Part shown: piece after piece, positions 16,266 to 25,450 of the stretch | How the letters are laid out: each line of letters starts with the position of its first letter | Numbering within the stretch: position 1 is the stretch's first letter | NCBI GenBank assembly: GCA_963709355.1 | Contig: CAVPVY010000005.1 | Coordinates: 310,001-374,000, forward strand | DNA length: 64,000 nt | Source: PLOWO2-12-38-17 sp963709355 | Lineage (GTDB): Bacteria; Planctomycetota; Brocadiia; Brocadiales; Brocadiaceae | Direction: 5' to 3' | Notes under the pieces: generated by a model | Databases searched by the model: none | The model's input: the letters and a program-made list of their open reading frames with translations, nothing else | What the model was told of the DNA's origin: nothing | Made by a program: the position numbers and the translations under genes

Positions 16266-17724
16266 ATGAAGTATTATTTGTCTGCAGTATTGTTATTAAT
16301 TGTGTCATTTTTTGCAATTGATGTATTTGCGCAATCCTCTGACACGGAGGTGTTGAAGGATAAGGTTGAAAGGTTGGAAAGCGACCTCGCTGAATTGAAA
16401 GGGTTGCTTAAACAACAAGTTGAAAGGGATGCGCAGAAGGAAAAAGAGATTGCTTCGTTGAAGGAGAAAGACGCACAGAAGGAAAGAGAGCTTTCATCTT
16501 TGAAGGTAGAGGTTCAGAAGAAGGAAGCGGTTGCTGTTTCTGAGTTGCCGTCTGTTGAAGAAACAACACTTCCTCAGAAGAGTGCAGAATTTTCAGAAAA
16601 TAAGTTGTCTCCTGCATTCGGAGGGGTTTATACAAAGCCATTCCTGAGGAGGTTTGGCAGGAATACATATGTGGGCGGTTATATGGATTTCCAGTTCAGG
16701 GCTACGGAGGATGATGGCGGTGATAATGGTTTTGACCAGACGAGGTTTATACCCTTTATTTATTCTGATATCTCGGATCGTGTAAAACTTGCAGCAGAAA
16801 TAGAATTTGAGCATGGAGGCATATCTGGTGAAACCGACGGTGAGGTTAAGCTGGAATTTGCAACAATTGATTTTTTAATTACAGATTGGCTCAACTGGAG
16901 GGGTGGTTTCGTTCTTACGCCGCTCGGAAAGTTTAATTTGGTGCATGATTCACCATTACAGGATCTTACAGACCGTCCAATTGTAGACAGGCTTATTATC
17001 CCTACTACGCTTACGGACGTTGGAATGGGATTCTTTGGCAGTCTTTATCCCTCAGAGTTGAGTAAAATAGACTATGAACTTTACGTAACAAACGGTGTAT
17101 TCCGCGGTCTTGACGCCGATGGCACTTCTCACTTTAGCGCTGATGATGGAATTAGGGAAACACGCAGCGACTGCAGACTTTGATAACTACAATCAAAGTC
17201 CCGCAGTAGTGGGGCGTGTTACCTTCAGTCCGTTTATAGGACTGGAATTTGGCGGTTCGTTTCATACAAGCAGGTACGATGAGAATAACGAGAACCAGCT
17301 GACTATCCCTGCGCTGGATTTTGCTTATCAAAAGGGCCCGTTTGAGTTTGTAGGTGAAGGCGCTTATGCCTTCATAGAAACAGATGATTTTGCTGAAGAT
17401 GCGGGTATAACCGACGATATGTGGGGTTATTATCTGGAGGCGCGCTATCACTTCATGCCGTCAGTATTGAAGAACTGGTCTCCAAAGATCTTTACTGAAA
17501 ATTCAACGTTTACCGGTGTTCTCAGGTGGGATCAGGTTGAGACGGCAGGTCTGGAAGACGGAGAGGATGTTCACTGGATGAGGAATCGTATCACGCCTGG
17601 TTTGAATTACCGTTATACAGAGGATACCGTGTTTAAATTAGATTATCAGATTAACATGGAAGACAAAGATATGGAGGACGTGGCAAATAATACATTCCTG
17701 TTCTCTGTTGCCACGTATTTTTAG
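16266..17724 (+). CDS. Outer-membrane porin with N-terminal coiled coil (frameshifted in this sequence)
   Basis: ATG at 16266 has a strong AGGAGGG site. A signal peptide (MKYYLSAVLLLIVSFFAIDVFAQ) is followed by a coiled coil (residues about 30-85, LKDKVERLESDLAELKGLLKQQ...) and a beta-barrel (KPFLRRFGRNTYVGGYMDFQF...) ending in the aromatic VATYF typical of porin C-termini. The first frame stops at 17183 and the rest is read in another frame from about 17165 (ADFDNYNQSPAVVGRVTFSP...). One extra base between about 17150 and 17175 explains this; corrected length is about 485 residues. It probably lets small anions or other solutes through the outer membrane. Shared regulation with nirK suggests a role in nitrite or metal supply, which is inference. 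Confidence 0.75.
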
Positions 17725-17753
17725 TCAAAACATAACACATAGTGTTTGACCCA

Positions 17754-17820
17754 AAACTATCCCATCCTTCTCAGGTTGAAACTCCCATGAACCTGCAGGA
17801 GGATGGGGATAGGTTTTATC
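17754..17820 (+). terminator. Intrinsic terminator after the porin gene
   Basis: A long stem is formed by CTATCCCATCCT with AGGATGGGGATAG (two single-base bulges) and inner arms CAGGTT/AACCTG, followed by GGTTTTATCTT. It starts 30 bases after the porin stop codon and should end the porin transcript before nirK. Confidence 0.7.
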
Positions 17821-18014
17821 TTATTAAGTATGACAGAAGAATTTCTTGAATTCTCTGGGAGTGGCATTTGACTTGTTTAAATAATAAACCATTACAAGTT
17901 CAAGGTTGCGATGAAAAGGATATTTCTACGGAGTAAGCACAACATGATTGAAATAGCTTTTAGTATAAAGGAGGCTATATTATTTCGGTATTTTGCATGT
18001 AAAAAAATTTTATT

Positions 18015-18046
18015 TATCAATTGAGACAAAGTCTCAATATTGATAA
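18015..18046. promoter_or_regulatory. Operator upstream of nirK with extended palindrome
   Basis: The core TTGAGACAAAGTCTCAA (18021-18037) is a 7-base perfect inverted repeat around AAA. Flanking TATCAA on the left and TTGATA on the right extend the symmetry with a two-base offset. The core shares TTGAGA...TCTCAA with the operator before the porin gene. It lies 55-78 bases before the nirK start codon, a normal place for transcriptional control. Confidence 0.58.
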
Positions 18047-18092
18047 AGTTTCATGGTTATTTTTTGGTTTATTTAAAAAGGAAAGAGAGCAT

Positions 18093-19103
18093 ATGGGAAG
18101 ATATAAAAAGATTATGTATGCGTTTTTAGCAAGTACTTCTCTTTGTGGGTTAATATTAACAAGTCAATTTTCTGTTGTTAATGCCTTAGATACGCTGAGT
18201 AATGCCGCTAAAGATCCCACAGAGGTACCAGAACCCATAAACCGTTCGAATTCAAGGACAGTGACGATTAATTTAGTGGCAAAAGAGGTTGTTGCTGAAC
18301 TTACCCCCGGCAAGCAATTCTGGTTCTGGACTTTTGCAGAGAAGAAAGGTGATGTGGTTGGACAGGCTACAGTCCCTGGTCCTATGATACGCGTTATGGA
18401 AGGTGACACCGTTGTAATTAATTTAACAAACGACATGGGCAGTGTTGAACCACATAATATTGATTTTCACGCTGGCTTTGGTGCAATGATTGAGGATATC
18501 GAGGTAGGAGAAACAGAGACAATAACGTTCAAGGCAAAGAGAGAAGGGGCATATATCTATCACTGCAGTGGCGAAGGAATGCCTTGGGAACACGTTGCAT
18601 ATGGCATGTACGGTCTGATTGTTGTTGAACCTAAAGGAGGGCTTTCGAAGGTTGACAGGGAATTTTATATTGCGCAGGGTGATTGGTATATAAAGCAGGG
18701 TATAGAATCATATCCGGAGATAGACGGTTATTCACTCGACGAGGATAAGGCATCAGAAGAACAGCCTGATTATTACACATTTAATGGACATACGCAGGCG
18801 CTCGCAGATGAAAATATATATGGAAATGCTATAACGGTGAATGAGGGAGAGAGCGTACGTGTGTTTTTTGTTACAGGAGGTCCTAATAAAGGTTCTAACT
18901 TTCATATCATCGGACAGATATTCGACAAGTTTTGTCCCGGGCATTCTCGCACGATAATAAGAAATGAGGAAACTGCATATGTACCGCCTGGTTCTGCCGC
19001 TACATTTGAGTTTAAAGCATCAGGTCCAGGTGATTATCCCATTGTTGATCATGCCCTTTTCAGGGCTACTAAAGGAGCTTTAGGTTATCTGCATGTAAAA
19101 TGA
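18093..19103 (+). CDS. nirK: Copper-containing nitrite reductase (NirK)
   Basis: Reduces nitrite to nitric oxide outside the cytoplasmic membrane. ATG at 18093 follows an AAGGAAAGAGAG site and opens a signal peptide (MGRYKKIMYAFLASTSLCGLILTS). The 336-residue protein has two cupredoxin domains. All ligands are visible: type 1 copper H121, C158, H167 and M172; type 2 copper H126, H157 and H320. The catalytic Asp is D124 (PHNIDFH) and the catalytic His is H271 (NFHIIG). This full set separates it from laccases and other multicopper oxidases. It lies between the porin and a DUF2325 gene and has its own TTGAGA-TCTCAA operator. In anammox bacteria that carry nirK it can supply NO for hydrazine synthesis; that link is inferred. 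Confidence 0.93.
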   Translation: MGRYKKIMYAFLASTSLCGLILTSQFSVVNALDTLSNAAKDPTEVPEPINRSNSRTVTINLVAKEVVAELTPGKQFWFWTFAEKKGDVVGQATVPGPMIRVMEGDTVVINLTNDMGSVEPHNIDFHAGFGAMIEDIEVGETETITFKAKREGAYIYHCSGEGMPWEHVAYGMYGLIVVEPKGGLSKVDREFYIAQGDWYIKQGIESYPEIDGYSLDEDKASEEQPDYYTFNGHTQALADENIYGNAITVNEGESVRVFFVTGGPNKGSNFHIIGQIFDKFCPGHSRTIIRNEETAYVPPGSAATFEFKASGPGDYPIVDHALFRATKGALGYLHVK

Positions 19104-19137
19104 GTTGTTTTTTTAGATATGTAAGGAGGGTTAAGAT

Positions 19138-19455
19138 ATGTCTGTACTGATTGTTGGAGCCGACCATCTTGGGAGTATTCCAAGGGAACTTGATAAGATG
19201 GGGGTTACTGAGATTAAACACATGACTGGAAGGAGCGGACAGAAGATCCGTGACGGGATTCCAGAGACAATGGATTTTGTGATTATGCTGTATGATTTTG
19301 TGAATCATAATCTGGCGTATAAAATAAAGAAATTTGCAGAACAAAAGGAGATACCGATTGTATATGCCAAGAGATCGTGGTCTTCCATTTATCAAAAGAT
19401 GAAAGACTCTAAACAGCAGCTTATAAGAAAGGGATTAAGGTTTCAATTAAACTAA
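19138..19455 (+). CDS. DUF2325 protein downstream of nirK
   Basis: A 105-residue protein, MSVLIVGADHLGSIPRELDKMGVTEIKHMTGRSGQK...ETMDFVIMLYDFVNHNLAYKIKKFAEQKEIPIVYAKRSWSSIYQKM, matching the DUF2325 pattern (small Rossmann-like fold of unknown biochemical role). Start at 19138 has a TAAGGAGGG ribosome-binding site. It begins 34 bases after nirK, on the same strand, so it probably shares the nirK transcript. Its job is unknown; position suggests a link with NirK maturation, regulation or nitrosative stress, but this is only context. Confidence 0.75.
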   Translation: MSVLIVGADHLGSIPRELDKMGVTEIKHMTGRSGQKIRDGIPETMDFVIMLYDFVNHNLAYKIKKFAEQKEIPIVYAKRSWSSIYQKMKDSKQQLIRKGLRFQLN

Positions 19456-19665
19456 ATTACAGAGACATACTAAAAGACTTTAGGCTGCGATGACTTCATA
19501 AGGAAAATTAATCAACATGTTGATACACTGTTTTGTCCTTGTCATGTAATCGCGCGTATATATTAAGGAATTGATGTATTCAAGAAAGTTAATGCAATTT
19601 CATTATATAAGCGGCTTAATAATGTGTTTGTAAAAGGATAATATTTCTGTTAATATTTTTCAATT

Positions 19666-20148
19666 ATGTATAGAAAAAGAATATCAATTAATTGGTATGA
19701 TTTTGCGGTTTTAGGAATTATAGCCATGCTTGCAACTGTTTCAACTGGTTGTGCGACCGGTGGTATTAAACCCAGGAGTATGGCGGCTGTTTCTAGCTAT
19801 TTTGATAAGGACAAAGAACTTGTGTGGGAGGCAGCACTGCAGGCAGTTGAAGGTATGCCGGTTGAAGTACAAGATAAAGAAAAAGGAAGATTGATTACTC
19901 GTTGGGTTAGCGGGTGGTCACAGGCAAGGACCACGGGATTGATTTTGGAAGGGCATTGGCATGAAAGGCATCGTTTGTTAATTAAGGTAATGGATGAACA
20001 GAATAAAACGTATGTTTCTATAAGTGCACAGGTTGAAGAGAAGTCACCGGGCGGCAGTCAGGCATTCCGCTGGAATCGTGTTCCTTCAGACGGTACTGTT
20101 GAGCAGGAATTTTTTGACAAACTGGAAAAAATCCTCAGTAATATGTAA
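19666..20148 (+). CDS. Putative lipoprotein, BamC-like size and fold
   Basis: A 160-residue protein with an N-terminal hydrophobic stretch and lipobox (ATVSTGC), so it is probably a lipid-anchored envelope protein. The remainder (YFDKDKELVWEAALQAVEGMPVEVQDKEKGRLITRWV...RHRLLIKVMDEQNKTYVSISAQVEEK) looks like the small alpha/beta domain found in NlpB/BamC-type lipoproteins. No strong ribosome-binding site precedes the ATG. It ends 15 bases before the FMN-binding/ApbE fusion gene and is likely co-transcribed with it. The specific function is unknown. Confidence 0.6.
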   Translation: MYRKRISINWYDFAVLGIIAMLATVSTGCATGGIKPRSMAAVSSYFDKDKELVWEAALQAVEGMPVEVQDKEKGRLITRWVSGWSQARTTGLILEGHWHERHRLLIKVMDEQNKTYVSISAQVEEKSPGGSQAFRWNRVPSDGTVEQEFFDKLEKILSNM

Positions 20149-20163
20149 ATTTTACCTCACATT

Positions 20164-21897
20164 ATGGCCAACCATAAATTTATGCCGCCAAGAATAAGTT
20201 CGTTTATAATATACCTTTTATCGGTCTCGTTTTTTTTGTGTGTTTCAAGTGTTGTCCACGCCCAGACGGACGCAGAGCCTGTTGATAATTTCCAGTTACA
20301 GGTGTATCTTACAGAAGAACAGGCGCTTGCCCTTATCTTCACTGAATGTGACGAGATTGTAACGGATGAATTTGTTATGACCCCTGAAGAAAAAAACAGT
20401 CTCGAAAAACTGCTCAGCAGAAGGTTGTACGAGGATGGATTTAGGGTGTATATCGGAAAGAGGGATGGCTCTATTCAGGGATATGCGATTATTACGGAAG
20501 AAATCGGGAAGTTCCATCCTTTTACCTTTGTTGTAGGCGTGGGTACTGATGGGAAAATCACGAATATAGCCGTCCTTGTTTATCGTGAGAGCCGCGGTGG
20601 AGAGATTGTCAAGAAACGCTTTTTATATCAATTTATAGGGAAGTCATTTAAAGACCCGATTAGGATAAACAAGGACATTATAAATATTACTGGTGCCACA
20701 ATGTCCGTCCAGTGCGTGTGTGCTGGTGTCAGAAAAGTACTTTTTGTTATTAACGAATATTACCTTAGTGGAAAGAGGAATGCGAGTAATTTTAAGATAG
20801 CAGAGAATTATACGAAGGCAGCGATAAGAGAAGAATCTCTGACCGAAGCAAATAGTTATACAGGTGTAAAAGGCAGGGATGCAGAAGAACTAAAACTCTT
20901 CAAGCAGACCCGTATGATAATGGGTACCTTCGCAGAGATTTCGGTGTATTCCAGCGATGAGAAAAATACTGGTAAGGCTATTGATGCTGCGCTGGACGAA
21001 ATTGAGCGTATGGACAGTATAATGAGTAATTATAAAAATAAAAGTGAGTTATCAATATTGAATAAGACTGCTGCAAAGTCGGCTGTTCAGTGCAGTAAAG
21101 AACTTCTGGATGTGATTGAACAATCTTTATATTACAGTAAACTAAGCGAAGGCACTTTTGATATTACGGTATCTCCAATTGTTGTGTTATGGGGATTTTT
21201 TGATGAGAAGGTACGTATTCCATCCGTCAAAGACATAGAAAAGCTCTTGCCAGCAGTTTCCTATGAGAATATAGTAATTAATAAAGATGGTAATCAGGAA
21301 ATCGGTACGGTATTCTTTAAAAATACAAAGACGCAGATTGACCTTGGCGGCATAGGGAAGGGTTATGCTGTAGATAAGGCATTGAGTGTTATAAAGAAAT
21401 CAGGTATATATAACGCCTGTATTGACCTCGGTGGTAATATCTATGTGCTCGGTACACCTGATGGTAAGGATGCATGGAGGATAGGTATACAACATCCAAG
21501 GAATAAAGATGAAATATTGGGTTATTTAGAACTAATAAATGAGGCCACTGCTACATCGGGAGATTATGAGCGTTTCATTGAAATTAAAGGGGAGCGTTAC
21601 TCGCATATTATAAATCCAAGGACAGGACAACCTGTAAGGGGTACAATTGCGGTAACGATTGTCGCTCCAACCGGGACGGCTGTTGATGCATTGTCCACAA
21701 GCGTGTTTGTTCTTGGGCCTGAAATGGGTCTTAAGTTTATCAGTAAAATTCCTGATGCAGATGCCATGATTGCATATGAGGGTAAAGATGGAAAAATAAT
21801 GATAGATATGACACCGGGTTTCGAAAAGAAATTTAAAAAATTAAATAATAAAGGAAAAAACAATGTCAAGTGGCATGTGGTCTCTCCCGATAAGTAA
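20164..21897 (+). CDS. FMN-binding domain fused to ApbE FMN transferase
   Basis: A 577-residue exported protein. After a signal peptide (to about HAQ34) it has an FMN-binding domain of the NqrC/RnfG/NosR type with ITGATMS; Thr179 is the expected covalent FMN site. From about residue 245 it is an ApbE-type flavin transferase (RMIMGTFAEISVYS, TFDITVSPIVVLWGFF, IDLGGIGKGYAVD, IDLGGNIYVLG, TSGDYERF, ATGTAVDALSTSVFVLG), the enzyme that attaches FMN to such threonines. The fusion therefore may flavinylate itself. The gene overlaps the next membrane-protein gene by 35 bases. It lies in the nirK region; a role in extracytoplasmic electron transfer is inferred. Confidence 0.85.
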   Translation: MANHKFMPPRISSFIIYLLSVSFFLCVSSVVHAQTDAEPVDNFQLQVYLTEEQALALIFTECDEIVTDEFVMTPEEKNSLEKLLSRRLYEDGFRVYIGKRDGSIQGYAIITEEIGKFHPFTFVVGVGTDGKITNIAVLVYRESRGGEIVKKRFLYQFIGKSFKDPIRINKDIINITGATMSVQCVCAGVRKVLFVINEYYLSGKRNASNFKIAENYTKAAIREESLTEANSYTGVKGRDAEELKLFKQTRMIMGTFAEISVYSSDEKNTGKAIDAALDEIERMDSIMSNYKNKSELSILNKTAAKSAVQCSKELLDVIEQSLYYSKLSEGTFDITVSPIVVLWGFFDEKVRIPSVKDIEKLLPAVSYENIVINKDGNQEIGTVFFKNTKTQIDLGGIGKGYAVDKALSVIKKSGIYNACIDLGGNIYVLGTPDGKDAWRIGIQHPRNKDEILGYLELINEATATSGDYERFIEIKGERYSHIINPRTGQPVRGTIAVTIVAPTGTAVDALSTSVFVLGPEMGLKFISKIPDADAMIAYEGKDGKIMIDMTPGFEKKFKKLNNKGKNNVKWHVVSPDK

Positions 21898-22405
21898 TAA
21901 AATCTTTTTTACCTTTTTTCTTTTTATTATAACAATTGCCATAGGCATTGGTTTTCTTAATTACTACGAAAGGACGGGATTTTCTCCCCATAAAACAGTC
22001 CGTTATTACTGCGGTGACGAATACGAAGATGCAACCATATCCGCTTCGCCTGAAAAAAACAGAGCAAGGTTGGAAGAGGGGTTGTTTTTTCCAAAATCAT
22101 ACAGGGAATTGCTGGAGGTGACGCATACACACATATTTTCAATCCCCATCGTGGTATTTATACTTTCGCGTATCCTGGCAATGACACATACCCGCGAGGG
22201 GCTTAAGATCATAATTTATGGCATTTCATTTGTTGGTATTATATTGAATCTTGCAACTCCATGGCTTATCAGGTATGCATGCCATCACTTTGTAATTATC
22301 TTTACCATTTCCAATGTCCTCCTCATCCTTAGTCTTGGGGCTTATATCTTCATACCCCTTTATGAAATGTGGTTTAGAAAAGACCATGATAGCATAGAGG
22401 AGTAA
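21863..22405 (+). CDS. Four-helix membrane protein of unknown function, next to the flavoprotein
   Basis: A 180-residue protein with about four transmembrane helices (near residues 11-31, 88-107, 113-135 and 143-167) and a polar loop of some 55 residues after the first. Histidines sit at or in the helices (THTHIF near 88, MTHTREG near 108, ACHHF near 140), which would suit b-type heme or quinone chemistry, but no known cytochrome motif is certain. It overlaps the FMN-binding/ApbE gene by 35 bases in another frame, indicating tight coupling. I infer that it feeds electrons to the flavoprotein; it is not a family I recognise. Confidence 0.6.
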   Translation: MSSGMWSLPISNKIFFTFFLFIITIAIGIGFLNYYERTGFSPHKTVRYYCGDEYEDATISASPEKNRARLEEGLFFPKSYRELLEVTHTHIFSIPIVVFILSRILAMTHTREGLKIIIYGISFVGIILNLATPWLIRYACHHFVIIFTISNVLLILSLGAYIFIPLYEMWFRKDHDSIEE

Positions 22406-22560
22406 AGCATCATTCCATTCCGAATTGCAACTCCATAGAACGGTTTCGATGGGTTCGCATTCGCTTAACGCATCTTACATGCCTGGCTTAATTCTGCGTA
22501 GAAATCATTTCATATCAAAACCTTTCCCTTGCTTTTTTATGGTCGTGGTATAAAATAGCG

Positions 22561-22717
22561 GTAGTTCACCGCAAAGTTCGAGGAGAACGCAGAGGAAAAG
22601 CACAGAAGGTGAGAAACTGGGCAGATGAGAAGTTGAGAAATGCAACCTCACAACCCCTCAGCTTCATAACATCTTCTATTTCTTTGTGATCTAAGCGTTC
22701 TGCGGTGAGCTGAACTG
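22561..22717. repeat. Inverted-end intergenic repeat with TTCACCGCA/TGCGGTGA ends
   Basis: The left end GTAGTTCACCGCA...GAACGCAG and the right end AGCGTTCTGCGGTGAGCTGAAC are inverted relative to each other about 155 bases apart. Related single pieces are TTCTTTGCGGTGAACTATC near 3180 and CTGCGTTCTCAGCGGTGAG at 3608-3626 and 7046-7064. No gene lies inside. Upstream, 22406-22560 has a GATGGGTTCGCATTCGCTTAA fragment similar to the one at 15937. Confidence 0.5.
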
Positions 22718-22761
22718 TTATGATTTTAGATATCGGGAGAGAAAGAAACAGGAGAAATGTT

Positions 22762-23787
22762 ATGAAAGCTGTCGTCTTTAATGAACATGGCGGTGTTGAG
22801 AAGTTAACTTATACAGATATGGAGAAACCCAAGATATCACCATATGAGGTGTTGGTTAATGTAAAGGCATGCGCGATCAATCATTTAGATATATGGGTTA
22901 GACAGGGATTAGGTATAGAAATTCCAATGCCTCATATATCCGGAAGCGACATTGGAGGTGAGATAGCCGAAGTGGGGATGGAGGTCAAGAATTTCAGACC
23001 AGGCGATAAAGTACTTATAGTACCCGGCGTCCGTTGCAGGAAGTGTGTATATTGCATTACAAACAACGACAGCATGTGTAGTAGTTTTAAAATAATAGGG
23101 TTTCAGGTGCAGGGTGGTTATGCGGAATTTGCGAAGGCGCATGTGGATAATATAATTCCAGTTTCAAATAAGTTTCCCTTCGAGGAGTGGGTGGCAATTC
23201 CTCTTGTATTTGTGACTGCCTGGCATATGCTTATAACACGCGGGCAATTGAAGCCTGGTGAAAATGTATTGATTCATGCCGCAGGCAGCGGTATTGGCAG
23301 CGCTGCAATTCAAATTGCGCGTCTTGCCGGCGCTCGTGTGATAACGACTGCCAGAGGTAATGAAAAACTGGAAAAGGCAAAACAATTAGGCGCCGATGAG
23401 GTTATAGATTACTCAAAAGATGATTATAAAGAAAGGGTAATGTATCTGACAAATAATAAAGGCGTTGACCTTATATTTGAACATATCGGACCGGATACCT
23501 GGGAAAAAAATCTCCAATGCCTTTCAAAAGGCGGCCGAATGGTGGTATGTGGAGCTACGAGCGGTCCAAAAGTGACAATTGAAATACGGGCGCTTTTTAT
23601 GAAACAACACGCAATTATCGGCTGTTACTTGGGCAGTAAAAAGGAACTTCTTGATGTGTTGAACCTTGTTGAACTAGGAAGATTGAAACCGGTTATTGAT
23701 ACTGTATTTTCATTAAAAGAAGCTGCCGCCGCGCAACAGAGGATGCTCGACCGTAAGAACATGGGAAAGATTGTATTGAAAGTATGA
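22762..23787 (+). CDS. Zinc-type MDR alcohol dehydrogenase / quinone oxidoreductase-like
   Basis: A 341-residue medium-chain dehydrogenase. ATG at 22762 follows AGGAG by seven bases and starts MKAVVFNEHGGVEKLTY, a normal family N-terminus. The structural-zinc cysteines are present (VRCRKCVYCITNNDSMC), as is the NAD(P)-binding motif (AAGSGIGSAAIQIARLAGARV). The catalytic-zinc cysteine region reads ACAINHLDIW, as in the quinone-oxidoreductase subgroup, so a catalytic zinc is doubtful. The substrate cannot be deduced. It stands alone between an inverted repeat and hisS. Confidence 0.85.
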   Translation: MKAVVFNEHGGVEKLTYTDMEKPKISPYEVLVNVKACAINHLDIWVRQGLGIEIPMPHISGSDIGGEIAEVGMEVKNFRPGDKVLIVPGVRCRKCVYCITNNDSMCSSFKIIGFQVQGGYAEFAKAHVDNIIPVSNKFPFEEWVAIPLVFVTAWHMLITRGQLKPGENVLIHAAGSGIGSAAIQIARLAGARVITTARGNEKLEKAKQLGADEVIDYSKDDYKERVMYLTNNKGVDLIFEHIGPDTWEKNLQCLSKGGRMVVCGATSGPKVTIEIRALFMKQHAIIGCYLGSKKELLDVLNLVELGRLKPVIDTVFSLKEAAAAQQRMLDRKNMGKIVLKV

Positions 23788-24093
23788 TATTTTTGTAACT
23801 AATAAGTAAAATTCTTTTTATAACCTTTTTTTATTTAAGAACAGCAATAATTCAAAATGAACGTGCGAATTCATTTCTATTAAGGCGCATCCAGATAACA
23901 TACATTTTCTATTTTTATCCTACCATAAAATTGCTGTAAATATTCTAAAGATTAATGAGTTATTATTGATTTTACAATTGATTATTTAAAAACTAATGTA
24001 CAAAACTGTTACCTTAAAAAGCCTTGAATATTAGTTCGTGGTTGATATAATTAAAATTTTTCAAGATATATAACTAAATATAGGGCAGATGTA
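23788..24093. other. AT-rich intergenic stretch before hisS
   Basis: I see no gene, RNA or clear terminator. There is no recognisable T-box or histidine leader in front of hisS. Confidence 0.5.
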
Positions 24094-25397
24094 ATGAATT
24101 TAAATACTGAGAAGAAAGCTGAGTGTATGTTTAAAGCGCCAAGGGGTACAGAAGATATATTGCCTGAAAAATGGACTTTATGGCGAAGGCTTGAACAAGC
24201 CGGGCGGGAGGAATTTGAACTCTGTGGATATTATGAAATCCGTACGCCCGTTTTTGAAGATACTCGTTTATTTATCCGTAGTATTGGGGAGGCTACAGAT
24301 ATTGTCGAGAAGGAGATGTATACCTTTGCAGATAGCGAGGATTCTAGTATAACCTTGCGGCCAGAAAGTACAGCGCCTGTTATGCGCGCATATCTGGAAT
24401 ATGAATTGCACAAAGTAAAAAAATTTCAAAAGTTTTATTACATAGGCCCACAATTTAGAAAGGAACGACCCCAGGCTGGAAGGCTTCGACAGTTTCACCA
24501 GATGGGTATAGAGGCAGTTGGTGCTACAGATCCTTTGTTGGATGTGGAGACTATTTGTATTGCTACCAGAATATTTGATCGTATTGATCTTAAGGGATAT
24601 AAGGTCAAGATTAATTCCATAGGTTGTGAAAAATGCAGGCCTGTATTTAGAAATATTCTAAAAGAAAAACTCAATGAACATGAAAGGGAATTGTGTGAGA
24701 TCTGCCAGTCTCGCCTTAATCGAAACGTATTTCGCATTCTTGATTGTAAGAATGAAAAGTGCAAGACTATCAGTCACAAAATGCCCTCCATCAATGATTA
24801 TATGTGTCACGAATGTCAATCTCATGCAAAGGTAGTAAGAGAAGCCTTGTTGGAAATAGGTATCCCGTATATTGTTGATGCTCACCTGGTGAGAGGGCTC
24901 GATTATTATACCAAGACGGTTTATGAAATTACTCATTCATCGCTGGGCGCCAGGGACGCCATTTGTGCCGGTGGACGGTATGATAATCTTATTTCAGATA
25001 TTGGCGGACCTTTTATTGGTTCGGTTGGATTTGCCATTGGGATGGAAGCAACAATACTGGCGCTTGAAAATACTTTATCAAAAAAGAACAAAACCAGCAA
25101 TCAAGAAAGTAGTTGTCCTTCTCCAACGGTATATATTGTTTCTATTGAAGATGAAACAAGGAAACAATGTTTCTCACTGCTCAATCTTTTGAGAAAATCC
25201 AACATTTCTGCAGATTTTGATTACGAAGGCAGGAGTCCCAAGGCGCAGATGCGTACGGCAAACAAATTAGGGGTAAAATATGTGATTGTGTTGGACCTGA
25301 TGAACTGGCTCGTGGCGACGTTAAAATTAAGACTATGGAGACCAGTGAAGAAGTTTCAGTGAAAAAAGTGATCAGTTCTCAAGTGGTTTCTGAATAG
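24094..25397 (+). CDS. hisS: Histidyl-tRNA synthetase (frameshift near the 3' end)
   Basis: Class II synthetase that charges tRNA-His. Visible motifs: KAPRGTEDILPEKW, TLRPESTAPVMRAY, FRKERPQAGRLRQFHQMGIEAVG (motif 2), LVRGLDYYTKTVYEI (histidine A), GSVGFAIGMEA (motif 3), and the anticodon-binding domain. The raw frame ends at 25362 with an unrelated tail (MNWLVATLKLRLWRP). Adding one base at about 25297 restores GPDELARGDVKIKTMETSEEVSVKKVISSQVVSE and a stop at 25395-25397, so the raw end is an artefact or mutation. The start may instead be the ATG at 24127 (MFKAPRG). aspS follows after about 53 bases. Confidence 0.88.
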
Positions 25398-25450
25398 AGC
25401 AATGCTCCCAGAGTAAAGTGGTTCTATAAATTTCCAGGAGACTGTCAATA

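Noticed and set aside
18093..19103. Laccase or other multicopper oxidase instead of NirK
   Set aside because: The full type 1 and type 2 copper ligand set and the catalytic Asp and His of NirK are present, and the trinuclear-centre motifs of laccases are absent.
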